Shown here piece after piece: positions 43,294 through 53,400 of a DNA stretch of 64,000 bases. Origin of the DNA: Phycisphaerae bacterium RAS1 (lineage in GTDB: Bacteria; Planctomycetota; Phycisphaerae; UBA1845; Fen-1342); assembly GCA_007859745.1 (NCBI GenBank), contig SMLU01000003.1:452617-516616 (forward strand), read 5' to 3'. Below the pieces are notes generated by a model. That model was not told the DNA's origin. It did no database searches and was given only the letters and a program-made list of their open reading frames with translations. The position numbers and the translations under genes were made by a program. Position 1 is the stretch's first letter; every line of letters starts with the position of its first letter.

Positions 43294-43869
43294 ATGGGCG
43301 CCGCCAAAACCGCCAAGCCCGTCAAGCTCTTCGCCGGTCTGCTGGGCGCGGACGTCGATCTCCTGCGGCGCGCGCGCCAGCTCCTCAGCCGTCGCTACGG
43401 CCGCGTCGACCTGGAAAGCGACATCTGGGAGTTCGTCAGCACGGACTACTACGAATCGGAAATGGGACGCGGACTGAAACGCTGGTTCATCGCGTTCGAG
43501 CCGCTGCTGGCCCCCGATCGGCTGGCGGAGGTCAAGCTGGAGACCAACGCGATCGAAGCGGAAATCGCCGACGCGGCGATGGACCCGCACATCATCCGCC
43601 CGGTAAACATCGACCCCGGCTACCTCAACCTCGGCAAGCTGATCCTGGCCAGCGTCAAAGACCACGCCCACCGCATCTACCTGGGAGCGGGTATTTACGG
43701 CGAGGTCACACTCCGCTTCACCGACGGCGCGTGGCAGGCCTGGCCCTGGACGTTTCCTGACTATCGCCTGCCCGAATATCACGCCTTCTTCGACCGGCTC
43801 CGCGCCCGCTATCGTGAGCAGCGCGAGCAGGCCGCCGGCGACAGCCCGGCGCCGCGGGAGCATGAATGA
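43294..43869 (+). CDS. DUF4416 family protein
   Basis: A 191-aa protein starting at ATG 43294. KPVKLFAGLLGADVDLLRRA, a central YYESEMGRGLKRWFIAFEPL and PVNIDPGYLNLGKLILASVKD are characteristic of DUF4416, which is found in Planctomycetes, Thermodesulfobacteria and related groups. KDHAHRIYLGAGIYGEVTL ends the conserved core. Its role is unknown. It overlaps the WecA-like gene by 4 bp (ATGA), so translation is coupled and the two probably act in one pathway. Confidence 0.9.
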   Translation: MGAAKTAKPVKLFAGLLGADVDLLRRARQLLSRRYGRVDLESDIWEFVSTDYYESEMGRGLKRWFIAFEPLLAPDRLAEVKLETNAIEAEIADAAMDPHIIRPVNIDPGYLNLGKLILASVKDHAHRIYLGAGIYGEVTLRFTDGAWQAWPWTFPDYRLPEYHAFFDRLRARYREQREQAAGDSPAPREHE

Positions 43870-44969
43870 GCCGGCCGCTGCTGGGATTGATCCTGCTCGC
43901 CTCGGCGCTGGGGGCCTTTGCGCTCTCCGCCGCTCTGACCGCGATGGTGCGCCGCGCCGCGCTGCGGATCGGATTCGTCGATCAGCCCGGAGGCCACAAG
44001 AGCCATCGACAGGCGACGCCTTACGGCGGCGGCGTGGCCATCTTTCTGGCCTGCTGGCTTCCGGCGCTGCTGCTGCTGATCCTCGCGGTCGCGGCGCCGG
44101 CGGACTGGGTCGCGCGGCTGCTGGGGGAAACGGCGAGCGTCTACCTGGGCGGGCTGAAGCTGCGCGCGGCGCCGGCGTCGATCATTCTGCTGGGCGGCGC
44201 TATCCTGCATGTCATGGGGCTGATCGATGATCGCCGACCGCTGGGCGCTTCCGCCAAACTGCTCGTTATCTTCGGCGTGGCAGTGCTGGTCGCGACACTG
44301 GGTCGCGTCCGCGTGGCCGAACTGGCGGGCGACTCCGGCTCGATTCTGCTGACCGTCCTTTGGTTCGCGGTGATCATCAACACGTTCAACTTCCTGGACA
44401 ACATGGACGGCCTCAGCGGCGGCGTCGCGGCCATCTGCCTGGGCTTTCTGGCGATCTGCGGGCTCCTGGCCGGGCAGGTGCTTGTTCCCGTCGTGGCGAT
44501 TGCCGCGCTCGGCGCCATTTGCGGCTTTCTCGTCTTCAACTTTCCGCCCGCGACGATCTTCATGGGCGACGCCGGCAGCCTGCTGATCGGCTATGTCCTG
44601 GCGGTCGTCTCCGTGCTGACGACGTACTACGAAAGCGGCGAAGGCGTGCCGCCTTATGCACTGGCGATGCCGCTCGTCATTCTCGCCGTGCCGCTTTACG
44701 ACTGTGCCACGGTGATCGCCATTCGCCTGCGCGAGGGCCGCAACCCGATGACAGGCGATCAGCGGCATTTCTCGCACCGGCTGGTCGACCACGGCCTGTC
44801 GCGCCGCAGCGCCGTGCTGACGATCTACCTGGCCACCGCCACCACCGGCCTGGCCGGCACGCTCCTGCCGGGAGCGAGTCTGCGCGAGACCATCACGATC
44901 GGCATACTCGTGCTGCTGGTGCTGGGAATCGTCGCAATTCTCGAATCCCCGCCGCGGAAGGACGCATGA
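43866..44969 (+). CDS. WecA/TagO-like undecaprenyl-phosphate sugar-1-phosphate transferase
   Basis: A 367-aa polytopic membrane protein with ten or eleven helices. Motifs of the MraY/WecA superfamily are in order: the LIDDRRPLGA aspartate pair (about 118), NFLDNMDGLSGG (about 177-188), FMGDAGSLLIGY (about 235) and the HFSHRLVDHG histidine motif (about 302). It loads a sugar-1-phosphate from a UDP-sugar onto the lipid carrier, starting a surface polymer. FVDQPGGHKSHRQATPYGGG near the start argues for WecA over MraY. It overlaps both neighbours by 4 bp. Confidence 0.92.
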   Translation: MSRPLLGLILLASALGAFALSAALTAMVRRAALRIGFVDQPGGHKSHRQATPYGGGVAIFLACWLPALLLLILAVAAPADWVARLLGETASVYLGGLKLRAAPASIILLGGAILHVMGLIDDRRPLGASAKLLVIFGVAVLVATLGRVRVAELAGDSGSILLTVLWFAVIINTFNFLDNMDGLSGGVAAICLGFLAICGLLAGQVLVPVVAIAALGAICGFLVFNFPPATIFMGDAGSLLIGYVLAVVSVLTTYYESGEGVPPYALAMPLVILAVPLYDCATVIAIRLREGRNPMTGDQRHFSHRLVDHGLSRRSAVLTIYLATATTGLAGTLLPGASLRETITIGILVLLVLGIVAILESPPRKDA

Positions 44970-47332
44970 GCCCTCGTTCGCTTCCGCCGCTTGCCCGCGG
45001 CGCGCCGCACGCATCCGCAGCGGCGGGCGGATGGTCGGAGCGATTCTGCTTTCTGCTGCTAGTGGCGATTTTCGCGGTCCGCCCGCTTCTGCCCGAGACC
45101 TTCGAACGCACACAGTTGTCGTTCCTCCGCGGCATGGGCGAGCTGCGCGGACCTTCGCCCGCCACCACCGCCTGGCTCGATTCGCTGCTGCTGATCGCGG
45201 CCCTGCCGCTGCTGCTGTCGCCACATGAGCGACCCGATCGGCGTTCCGGCTGGCCGCGCGTTTTTGGAATCGGCATGGTGCTGCTGGCTGCGAGCGTCGC
45301 ACTCTCGACCCTCTTCGCCGGAAACGCGCGCGCCGCGCTCAACGCGGGCGCGCACCTGCTGTGCGTGCTGATCGCGGGAGCCGCGTTGCTGCGCGCCGCT
45401 CGCCGCCGCGGACTGGTCAACCTGATCGTGGCGGCCGTGCTCGCGTCGGGCGCCGCCTCCGCGTACAAGTGCTACGCGCAGGTCCGCTGGGAATTCGCCC
45501 AGACGCTGGAGGCGTGGACCGAATACAAGACGCAACTCACGCAGCTCGGGCACGACACCGAAGCGCCGGAAATCGAGAACTACGAGCGGCGGCTTCGCTC
45601 CGGCGAAGCCTTCGGATACCAGACCAACCCGAACATCGCCGCCTCCTGCCTGGTCATGTGTCTTGGCGCGGCGGCCGGCGTTCTGGCCGCCGCGATTCAG
45701 CGGCTGGTGCGCGGCGAGCGGAACGCCGCTGCCGCCGTCGTCATTGTGCTCCTGCTCGCTGCCGCGATGCTCAGCATGCTGCCCGCAACCGGCAGCGTGG
45801 GCGCCTACGTCGCCGCCGCTGCCGCGCTTTGCGTGTTCATCGCGCTGATTTCCTTTCGCCCCATCGCGATGCGCCGACCACGGCTCATGCTGGCGTTGCT
45901 CATTGCGCCGTACGTGGCGCTGGTCGCCGCCGGAATTTCCTACGGCATGGTCCGGGGCACATTGCCGCACGCCTCGCTGGCGTTCCGCTGGCAATACTGG
46001 ACGGCCGGCGCCGCCGCCGCCATGGACGCGCCCCTGACGGGCGTCGGCCGCGAGAATTTCGGCGCGGCTTATCTGCTTCACAAGCGTCCCGAAGCGACGG
46101 AAGAGGTGAAAAACGCCCACGATCTGTGGATGACGCTGCTGGTCGAGCTGGGGCCGCTCGGACTCTTGGGCGGGTGCCTGGTCGCCCTGGCCGCGGTGCG
46201 CGGCGCGCTCGGCGAACCGCAGCCCGGCTGCACGCGAGAACCTGTGCATCCCGCGTCCGGCGACGGTTCCTGGTTCCTCAACGGTACGATCGCCGCGCTT
46301 CTCACGCTGGGTCTGCACGCGATCCTGTCCGGACAGGTGCTGGACTTGAGCAGCGCCTTTGTGTGGACGATCGAGCTGGCGGGCGCCTTCGGCGTCGCAA
46401 TGTACTTCGTCCTGAATGCTCTCTGGTCGGCGTCAACGGCCGACGACGGACCACTGCTGTCGGCCGGGTTGACCGCCGGCGTGGCGGCCGCGCTGGTGCA
46501 CAACCTCGTCTGCTTCTCGCTGTTCACGCCCGCCGGGCTGTCGCTGTGCGTCGCGCTGAGCGCCGCGGCGATCGCCGCTCAACGCCGCGCGCCAGACGCT
46601 ACGGTGTCGTCTTCGCGCGCCCCGTCGGCCGGGTCGCTGGCGAGGCTCGCGATGTGCGTGCTGCTGCCCGCGGCGCACGTCGTGTGCGTGACCGCCCCGA
46701 CCGCACTTTCGGAAACGATGGAGCAGCGAGTCGCCCTGCTTGCCGGCCGGGCGCCGGAGCTGCGTGAGTTGCTCGCGGCGGCCGACGCTGCCGCAGCGGT
46801 CGATCCGCTTGACGCCCAGGGATTGCGCACAGCGGCGCGGACGATGGCGGGCCTCTCGATGCTGGGCGGTCTGCCGGATGACGAGCGCGTCAAGTGGCTG
46901 CTGGCTGCCCGGGAGACGGCCGATCGGGCGCTGCGCCGTGAGCCGACCTCCCACACCGCGTGGGTGCTGCTGGCGCAGGTGAACGAGCGCCTGGAGGACC
47001 CATTGCTCAACCTGGCGCGGCCGGGCGAATCGGCCGAAGCTCTGCACGGCGGCGTGGATGCGTGGGACCGGGCCGTCGAGCTCTACCCGTCGAACCCGCG
47101 CACGCGGATCAGCGCCGCGGAGGCCCACCGCCGGCTCTGGGACGAAACGCTCGAGACCGCCGACGGGCAGGCCGCCGTCGCGCATTTTTGCGCCGCGCTA
47201 GCCATTGACGACTCGCGCCCGCCGCAGGAGGTCATGCGGCTGCGGCCCGCGGAGCGGGATCGGATCCAGCGCGGCCTGGATGCGCTCTGCACGGCCGGGC
47301 TGGAGTCGCCCTGCGGCAACGGCCGGCGGTAG
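44966..47332 (+). CDS. O-antigen-ligase/polymerase-like membrane protein with C-terminal soluble region
   Basis: A 788-aa protein starting at ATG 44966, overlapping the WecA-like stop. About twelve helices fill residues 25-590. The Wzy_C-type region is around MLSMLPATGSVGAYVAA, WQYWTAGAAAAMDAPLTGVG and NAHDLWMTLLVELGPLGLLG, which is the O-antigen ligase signature (GxGxxxF ... H[ND]). The last 160 residues are soluble helices (TPR-like; AWVLLAQVNERLEDPLLN) and probably periplasmic. It would ligate or polymerise lipid-linked glycans made by the upstream enzymes. Confidence 0.87.
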   Translation: MSPRSLPPLARGAPHASAAAGGWSERFCFLLLVAIFAVRPLLPETFERTQLSFLRGMGELRGPSPATTAWLDSLLLIAALPLLLSPHERPDRRSGWPRVFGIGMVLLAASVALSTLFAGNARAALNAGAHLLCVLIAGAALLRAARRRGLVNLIVAAVLASGAASAYKCYAQVRWEFAQTLEAWTEYKTQLTQLGHDTEAPEIENYERRLRSGEAFGYQTNPNIAASCLVMCLGAAAGVLAAAIQRLVRGERNAAAAVVIVLLLAAAMLSMLPATGSVGAYVAAAAALCVFIALISFRPIAMRRPRLMLALLIAPYVALVAAGISYGMVRGTLPHASLAFRWQYWTAGAAAAMDAPLTGVGRENFGAAYLLHKRPEATEEVKNAHDLWMTLLVELGPLGLLGGCLVALAAVRGALGEPQPGCTREPVHPASGDGSWFLNGTIAALLTLGLHAILSGQVLDLSSAFVWTIELAGAFGVAMYFVLNALWSASTADDGPLLSAGLTAGVAAALVHNLVCFSLFTPAGLSLCVALSAAAIAAQRRAPDATVSSSRAPSAGSLARLAMCVLLPAAHVVCVTAPTALSETMEQRVALLAGRAPELRELLAAADAAAAVDPLDAQGLRTAARTMAGLSMLGGLPDDERVKWLLAARETADRALRREPTSHTAWVLLAQVNERLEDPLLNLARPGESAEALHGGVDAWDRAVELYPSNPRTRISAAEAHRRLWDETLETADGQAAVAHFCAALAIDDSRPPQEVMRLRPAERDRIQRGLDALCTAGLESPCGNGRR

Positions 47333-47682
47333 CCGTGCGCAAGCGCGGTGCGGCGGGCCGCGGAAAAGTCGGGGAAGTCCGGCGGTGGGTGTGCCCATTA
47401 TTCCGGGAGGGCGGCCTTTCTTTCCGAACCCGCCGCGCCAAGCGGCGGGTTGAGGTGCGCACGGCGATCGGCGTCAATCTACGATGCGCCGCCGCGGACG
47501 CGCCGGACGTCACCCCGCCGCTTGGCGCGGCGGGTTCGGACAAGCCAGAGCGGGCTTGCCCGGATTTCTGGGCACACCCCCGGCGGTTCTCATCAACGCT
47601 TAAGGTTTCGCCAGTTATGCTACACATCGAGCGCGGTTGGTAATGGCGCGCGAGTCCGCTCACGTCTAGAAGGAGACAGGAC
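47333..47682. other. Intergenic region upstream of the PepSY-like gene
   Basis: These 350 bp hold a complete family A pair (47421-47540) and, at the right end, AAGGAGA before the PepSY-like ATG. The promoter should lie in 47545-47665; a TATGCTAC word at about 47615 is a possible -10 box, unverified. Confidence 0.45.
47421..47540. repeat. Family A inverted-repeat pair, copy 5
   Basis: Arms at 47421-47455 and 47508-47540, with a longer spacer (about 52 nt) than other copies. The core is unchanged. Confidence 0.9.
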
Positions 47683-48222
47683 ATGTCGAGACATCGGTTT
47701 GCGGCGGCAGGCGTCGGGTTGGTCGTGCTGCTTGGCGGGCTGGTCGCGTTCATGCGCCCGCTGATGACGCCTGAAGATTCGGAACGCAAGGTCAAGGAAG
47801 CCGAGGTTCCCGCGGCCGCACTGGCGGCGCTGAAGAAGCTGGCCGACAAAGCGGCCATCACCGAGTTCAGCGAGGAAATCGAGCACGGGAACAAGTTCTA
47901 CGAGGGAAGCTGGACCGGGCCGGACGGCAAGATCGACGCACTGGTCACCGAGACCGGCGAGTTTGTCGAACTGGAGGAACGGACGCCCGCCGACAAGGTG
48001 CCCGCCGCCGTGCGAGCCGCCTCGGAGAAAGAAGCCGGCAAGGACGCGAAGATCGCGTACGAAAAGAAGACCTTCGTGCTCTACGAAATCCACTTCAAGA
48101 AGGACGACAAGGGCCGCGAGATGATCTTCACGCCGGACGGCCGGCGCTTCTATGAGGACGGCGGCAAGGAAGACGGCAAAAAGGGCGAGGACAAGGACGA
48201 TGATGACGACGACAAGGACTAG
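47683..48222 (+). CDS. PepSY-like exported protein with acidic tail
   Basis: A 179-aa protein with AAGGAG eight bases before ATG. A signal anchor covers about residues 7-24. Two PepSY-like units follow: VPAAALAALKKLADKAAITEF ... YEGSWTGPDGKIDALVTETGE, in outline the beta-alpha-beta pattern in which VP-AV/AA starts a helix; then VPAAVRAASEKEAGKDAKIA with YEIHFKKDDKGREMIFTPDG. The C-terminus is a run of Asp/Lys (EDKDDDDDDKD). It lies just before a two-component system in the same direction, which in other bacteria often senses cationic stress or metals. Confidence 0.8.
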   Translation: MSRHRFAAAGVGLVVLLGGLVAFMRPLMTPEDSERKVKEAEVPAAALAALKKLADKAAITEFSEEIEHGNKFYEGSWTGPDGKIDALVTETGEFVELEERTPADKVPAAVRAASEKEAGKDAKIAYEKKTFVLYEIHFKKDDKGREMIFTPDGRRFYEDGGKEDGKKGEDKDDDDDDKD

Positions 48223-48235
48223 CCCGCGGTAGACA

Positions 48236-48326
48236 ATGTCGAATGACGAATGTCGAAGATCGAATGTCGAGAGCCGAGCAACGGCGCCGCGCCTTCGCCA
48301 TTCGCCATTCGACATTCGACATTCGG
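48236..48326. repeat. Family K inverted repeat (CATTCGACATTCGACATT type)
   Basis: Several AATGTCGAA words (48236-48271) face CATTCGACATTCGACATTC at 48299-48326. It lies between the PepSY-like gene and the response regulator, ending 12 bp before the start codon, so it must be in the leader. Confidence 0.8.
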
Positions 48327-48338
48327 ATTCATCAATTC

Positions 48339-49043
48339 ATGAAGCTGCTCGTCGCCGAAGATGACGCCCTGCTTGGCCGGGCCCTGCTCAAGGGCCTGCG
48401 CGAGGCGGACTATGCCGTCGACTGGGCCCGCGACGGCGACGAGGCCGCCCACCTGCTTCGCACCGGCGACTACGACGGCGTTGTCCTCGACTGGATGCTC
48501 CCGCGGCTCTCGGGGCTGGAGCTGCTGCGGCGGCACCGCGCGGCCGGCGGCAAGACGCCGGTGCTGATGCTGACGGCCCGCGACACCAGCGGCGACACCG
48601 TCGCCGGACTCGACGCGGGCGCCGACGATTACCTCGTCAAGCCCTTCGAGTTCAGCGTGCTGCTCGCTCGACTGCGGGCCCTGGTGCGACGGCGCTACGA
48701 CGCGGCGTCATCCGTGATTCGCGTCGCGGACCTGGAGGTTGACCTGGCGCGGCGCGAGGTGCGCCGCGCCGGACAGCCCATCGCGCTGACGGCCCGCGAA
48801 TTCACGCTGCTCGAGCTGCTGGCGCTGCGCGTGGATCACGTCGTCTCGCGCACTGAAATCTGGAACAAGCTCTACGAAACCGACGACCCTGGCACGAGCA
48901 ACACCGTCGACGTCTATATCGCTTACCTGCGGCGAAAGATCGACCGCGGCCGTCGGCCGCTGATCGTCACCCGTCGCGGCCAGGGGTACATGTTGCGAGG
49001 CGATTCATGCGGCCATCCATCCGACGACGGCTCGCCGCGCTGA
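48339..49043 (+). CDS. OmpR-family response regulator
   Basis: A 234-aa protein. The receiver domain has the acidic pocket (AEDDALLG, residues 6-9), phospho-acceptor Asp51 (VVLDWMLPRLSG), Thr at LTARD and Lys at YLVKPFEF. The winged-helix effector ends with VDVYIAYLRRKID and the usual RRGQGYML. The C-terminus overlaps the kinase gene by 37 bp, and translation is very likely coupled. No strong ribosome site is visible because the family K repeat lies upstream. Confidence 0.93.
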   Translation: MKLLVAEDDALLGRALLKGLREADYAVDWARDGDEAAHLLRTGDYDGVVLDWMLPRLSGLELLRRHRAAGGKTPVLMLTARDTSGDTVAGLDAGADDYLVKPFEFSVLLARLRALVRRRYDAASSVIRVADLEVDLARREVRRAGQPIALTAREFTLLELLALRVDHVVSRTEIWNKLYETDDPGTSNTVDVYIAYLRRKIDRGRRPLIVTRRGQGYMLRGDSCGHPSDDGSPR

Positions 49044-50464
49044 CCGCGCTCACTGCGACCGCGGTCGTCGCCCTGGCGGCCGCGTTCGTCTGGTGGCGCA
49101 TGAACCGCGTGCTCCTGGCCGAATTGGACGGCGCGCTGGGCACCGAAGCCCGGGCCCTGGCGGCGCGGGTCGAAAATGAACACGGCGGGCTGGGCCTCGA
49201 CCTGCCGACCGGATCACTCGCCGACGCCGGACTCGGCGGCGAGGTGCTGGCGCGCATTTCCACCGCGGATGGACGAGTGCTCTTCTGCTCAGACGCGTTG
49301 AAACGCGGCGCCGCTGAGCCGCGAAGCTCAGCGGCTATTTCTCCCGATCCCGGCGGCCGGTACTTTGACTTGCTCGTGGAAAGCGCCGGCGATTTTCGCG
49401 CCGTTGAGCTACACGTCCTGGTCAAGCGCGATCCCGAGGATGACCCGGACGCCGAAACAGCCGAGCCGCTGCCGGCCACCGTCATGGTCGCCCGGCCGCT
49501 GGCGCCGCTGCGGCAGACGCTGCGCGAGCTGGCCCTCACGCTGGCCGGCGCCGCCGTTCTTTCGGCGATCGCGGCGCTGCTGGCCGCGCGGCATGTCGCT
49601 CATCGTGGCGTCGCCCCCATCAGCGTCGTCGCCGCTCGCATCGGCGAGGCCGATCCGAACGGGCCGCCGCTGGCGCTGGATCCGCGGCGCGTTCCAGAAG
49701 AGCTCGATCCGGTGGTCGCGAAGACGAATGAACTCCTGGCCCGCGTCCAAAGTGAGCTGAATCGCCAGCGGCAGCTCACCGCCGACGTGGCCCACGACCT
49801 GCGCACGCCGATCGCAGGCGTGCGAGTGCTGCTGGATGTCTGCCTGCAGAAGCAGCGCGACGCGGCTGAGTATGCCGAGACGCTCTCCACGGCGCGCGAC
49901 GCCCTGCGGCGCCTGAGCGGCTGGCTCGAGGACGTGCTGATCATCGCGCGGCTCGACGCCGCCGCGGAAAAGCCGATCCTGTCCCCCGTGTGCGTCGCCG
50001 ACGTCGTGGAGGAGGCCGCCGCGATGTTGCGGCCGCTCGCCGCCGCGCATCACGTTCGCGTCACGACGGACGATGTTGACGGTGCGGCGATCTTCAGCGA
50101 CCGCGGCAAGCTCACCAAGATCGTCGCCAATCTGCTTGCCAACGCGATTGAGCACAGCCCCGCCGGCGGCGCCGTCCGCGTCGAGTGTCATGCCGCCCCG
50201 GGCGACGGATGCCGGATTCGCGTTCAGGATGACGGCCCCGGCATTCCGGCGGAAATGCGGGAAACGGTCTTCGATCGATTCGTGCGCGGCGACGTAGCGC
50301 GCGTCGGCAACGGGCACCATGGGCTGGGACTGCCGATCGCGCGCGGGTTGGCCCGCTTGCTCGGCGGCGAGGTGAGCGTTGATCCGAACGCGTCCGGCGG
50401 CGTGTTGGTCGTGACGCTGCCGCGGGGCAGAGGGGATTCGGGCAGCGAGGGGACGAGAGATTAG
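49007..50464 (+). CDS. Sensor histidine kinase
   Basis: A 485-aa partner of the upstream regulator. Two transmembrane helices (about 10-30 and about 172-195) bracket a periplasmic sensor region. A HAMP-like linker precedes the phospho-acceptor His263 in ADVAHDLRTPIAGVR. The ATPase domain has the N box NLLANAIEHSP, the G1 box DDGPGIP and the G2 box GLGLPIARGLA. The periplasmic domain is unassigned. The gene is convergent with the LptC-like gene and ends 1 bp before it. Confidence 0.93.
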   Translation: MRPSIRRRLAALTALTATAVVALAAAFVWWRMNRVLLAELDGALGTEARALAARVENEHGGLGLDLPTGSLADAGLGGEVLARISTADGRVLFCSDALKRGAAEPRSSAAISPDPGGRYFDLLVESAGDFRAVELHVLVKRDPEDDPDAETAEPLPATVMVARPLAPLRQTLRELALTLAGAAVLSAIAALLAARHVAHRGVAPISVVAARIGEADPNGPPLALDPRRVPEELDPVVAKTNELLARVQSELNRQRQLTADVAHDLRTPIAGVRVLLDVCLQKQRDAAEYAETLSTARDALRRLSGWLEDVLIIARLDAAAEKPILSPVCVADVVEEAAAMLRPLAAAHHVRVTTDDVDGAAIFSDRGKLTKIVANLLANAIEHSPAGGAVRVECHAAPGDGCRIRVQDDGPGIPAEMRETVFDRFVRGDVARVGNGHHGLGLPIARGLARLLGGEVSVDPNASGGVLVVTLPRGRGDSGSEGTRD

Positions 50465-50465
50465 A

Positions 50466-53400
50466 TCACGGCCGATGGAACTCCATCTGCAGCGGCCCCG
50501 CCCGCACGGCGTTCGTCTTCAGGTCGATGACGAGCTCATTGCCCACCATCGGCTGGTCGTGCTGGCCGGTTGCGGCATTTTCAAAGTAGATCCGCGCCTG
50601 CGAACGCTCCGACCCGCGCACCCGGACCAGGCCTGCCTCGCGGCTAAACTCCAGCGTCTCGCCGATGACCTCGCGCACGCCGGCGCCCTGCTGGTCGCGC
50701 AGGTACGCACTGCCACCGGCCATGATCCACGCCAGCCGCAGCGGCGCCCCGCCCGGCGCCTGACCGCGATCCGCCGCCGGCTCGGCGATAAACTCGCATT
50801 CAAGCCGGTCGCAGTTGAGCGTCGTGCGGCGGCTCTTCAGCTCCGCCAGGGACTTCGAATCGCCGCGAAGCTGCGGCAACACTTCTTCGATATTGAGCAT
50901 CTCGCGTCCGGCCCGATGCACGAAGCGCACGCCGCCGCTCAAGAGCACCAGGTCGCGGCGGTTGGGGCCGTCGGCGCCGAGCGTGTAGGTCATCCCCTCA
51001 TCGCACTGCATGGCCGTCTGGCTCGGCCCTCCGCCGATCAACGACGACGCCGCCCCGGCCGCCTCGCGGACGGCCTCGGCGTCGCCGGCCAATCGGCGAT
51101 TGGTGGTCAGCAGGACGGTCTGACCGGCGGTCGTGATGATCCGCCGCAGAAGATCGGCTTCGAGCCGATTCGGGGCGTAGATTTCCGCCTCGGTTTGCGG
51201 CGGCGCGCCGTCGGACGAGGCGGAGATCGTGCGAACGATGGCGTTTTCAGCCACGACCCGCGTCGGCTCCTTCCGCTGCGTCGGCGCCGGCTCTGGCGGC
51301 TTCGCCCTGTCCGGCGGAACAAACGACGACAGAGCCAGAGCCGTACGAACACACGCCGCCAGCCCGGATGGCAACACAGCCGAGGCAATTTCATCAGGCC
51401 GCAGCGTGATTTCCGGCGGCACATCTTCGTCAGACGGAGACTGCGTGTCGCTCGCCGGCGGTGGCGCGGCGGCTGGTTCCACCGCATCCTGAAGATAGAG
51501 CGTCAGCCGGTCAGCCTGTAGCTGCTCGCTGCGGCTGCGGGCTTGCACGTCGCCCGTGAAAACCACGAGGTTTGCGTCGCCGTCGATCGAGAGCGACTGC
51601 GCCGCCGCAACGTTGATCGTCTGCGCCTTCGAATGCTCGGCGCCCGAGAGGCCGCGTCGCGATTCGAACGACAGGCTTGACGGGCCGTTCACAAGCACCG
51701 TCTGCCGTCCGCGGTCAACGTCGATTTGCTCACCCCGGACCACGTAGGGCGACGACTCGACCATTCCAAGCTGCTCATCGCGGCCGCTCACGCGGGCCCG
51801 CACCAGTTCACTTGCGCCGCTGAACCACGCTCGAATGTGACTCCCGCGGGCCGCAACCTTGTTCTCCGGATCGCGCAGCTCGGCCCGGTCGAAGATATCA
51901 ACCGTCCGCAGCGCGAAATCGCGAACCTCTCCTTCCGCGGCAACGGGCGGACCGAGCTCCGCCTCCACCCGCCCGCCGCGGACCTCCGTCCGCCCGCGGC
52001 GGATCATCACGCTCCCGGCGGCTTGAATCGCATGCGGATAGGCGCGGCCGTCGTGAATGGCGAATTCCGCATGCAGCCGGGCGCACTGGAGCGACTGCCG
52101 CTCACCGGCCAGCCGCACGTTGCCGCGGGCGTCGGCCACGTCGAGCGATTGCTCGAAGGTCTGGCCGGGCTTCAGCGTCACGTGCAGTTCGTCGCTGGTC
52201 AGCGTCTGCGCCGACATGCCCACGCGGACATTTCCCGCGAAGCGCGCCCAGTCGAACCGCGCCAGATCAACCCCCGCCGGGCGCGACGCGGCCGGCTGAG
52301 ATTCGCTGTGCGCGTCAGAGAGCTTCAGTTCGGCCCACTGCTCGCAGCGGATGGTGCTGCCCTGCGGTCGCGGCTTCCCGGCAGGCTGGTTCGCCCGCGG
52401 CGTGGCGGAGTCGGATGGAGCCGAGTCCAACTCAATCGTGCCGACCAGCTTGACGATGTTCTTCCTGCGATCGATGTACACGCTGTCCGCCGTGGCGCGT
52501 AGCGCGGCGCCGCGGCCGAACTCGATCCTCCCGCCGTCAGCGTAAAGCCACGCCTGCTGCGTCTCGTCGAAATACTCCAGCCGATTGCAAAGAACGAATC
52601 CCTCGCCCTGTTCGAGCGACACGCGGCGGCCGGCGGCCTCGAAACGGCGTCGGGCCGGACCGGGGCGCGCCGGTGCGTCGGCCGGAGTCATCACCAGCGG
52701 CCCGCGCCAGTGAACCACCAGCCGCTGTTCGTTCTCGGATGCCTGCGTGGCCGGCGCGACTGGCGCGGAGGCAGCCGGGGCGCGGCGCAGCGCCGCGTCC
52801 TCTGAGCCACCCATGTCGAAGGTGATCGCGATCTCGTCGGCTTCCAGGCCGCCGACGCGCTGCTCGCCGATGTACTGATCCGCAACGACGTCGCCCGTGA
52901 GCACGCAGCGATAGCCGGCGGGGCGCGCCCCCCTCTTTTTCGCCGTTTTCGGCGCTGCCGCAGCCGCCGCCTGAGCCGCCGGCATCGTCGCCGCCACCGG
53001 TTGAGTCGCGGTCGCGCGCCCCGCGCCGAAAAGCCCGCCGAACCCGGTTCCCGCGGTACGCAACACCAGGTGATCGCCCCGATCAAGCCGCAACTGCTGC
53101 ACGCGATTGTCGGCGCGGTTGAACTCGAGATCGAGGTCGGCGCCGACGATCTCATAGTCGACGCTCACCACCCGCACGCTGTCCGGACACCGCATCCTGC
53201 CGAGTTCGAGATCAAACTCGATCCGGTCCATGCGAATGGTGATCAGATCACTGGGGCGCGTCTCCGGCGCGGAGCGGTCCGCCCCGGTGCCGCGGTCGAT
53301 CACTATGCTCGCGTCGCCGCGCAGCCAGCCCATCTTCGGCTTGCCCTGCGATTTCTGGATACGCTCCGCCATGATCTGCCCTTCCTCGGCGGAGATCGTG

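Noticed and set aside
44360..44965. An upstream extension of the O-antigen-ligase-like gene
   Set aside because: It is open frame overlapping the WecA-like gene in another phase, Arg/His-rich and without domains. ATG 44966, in a 4-bp overlap, is the clear start.
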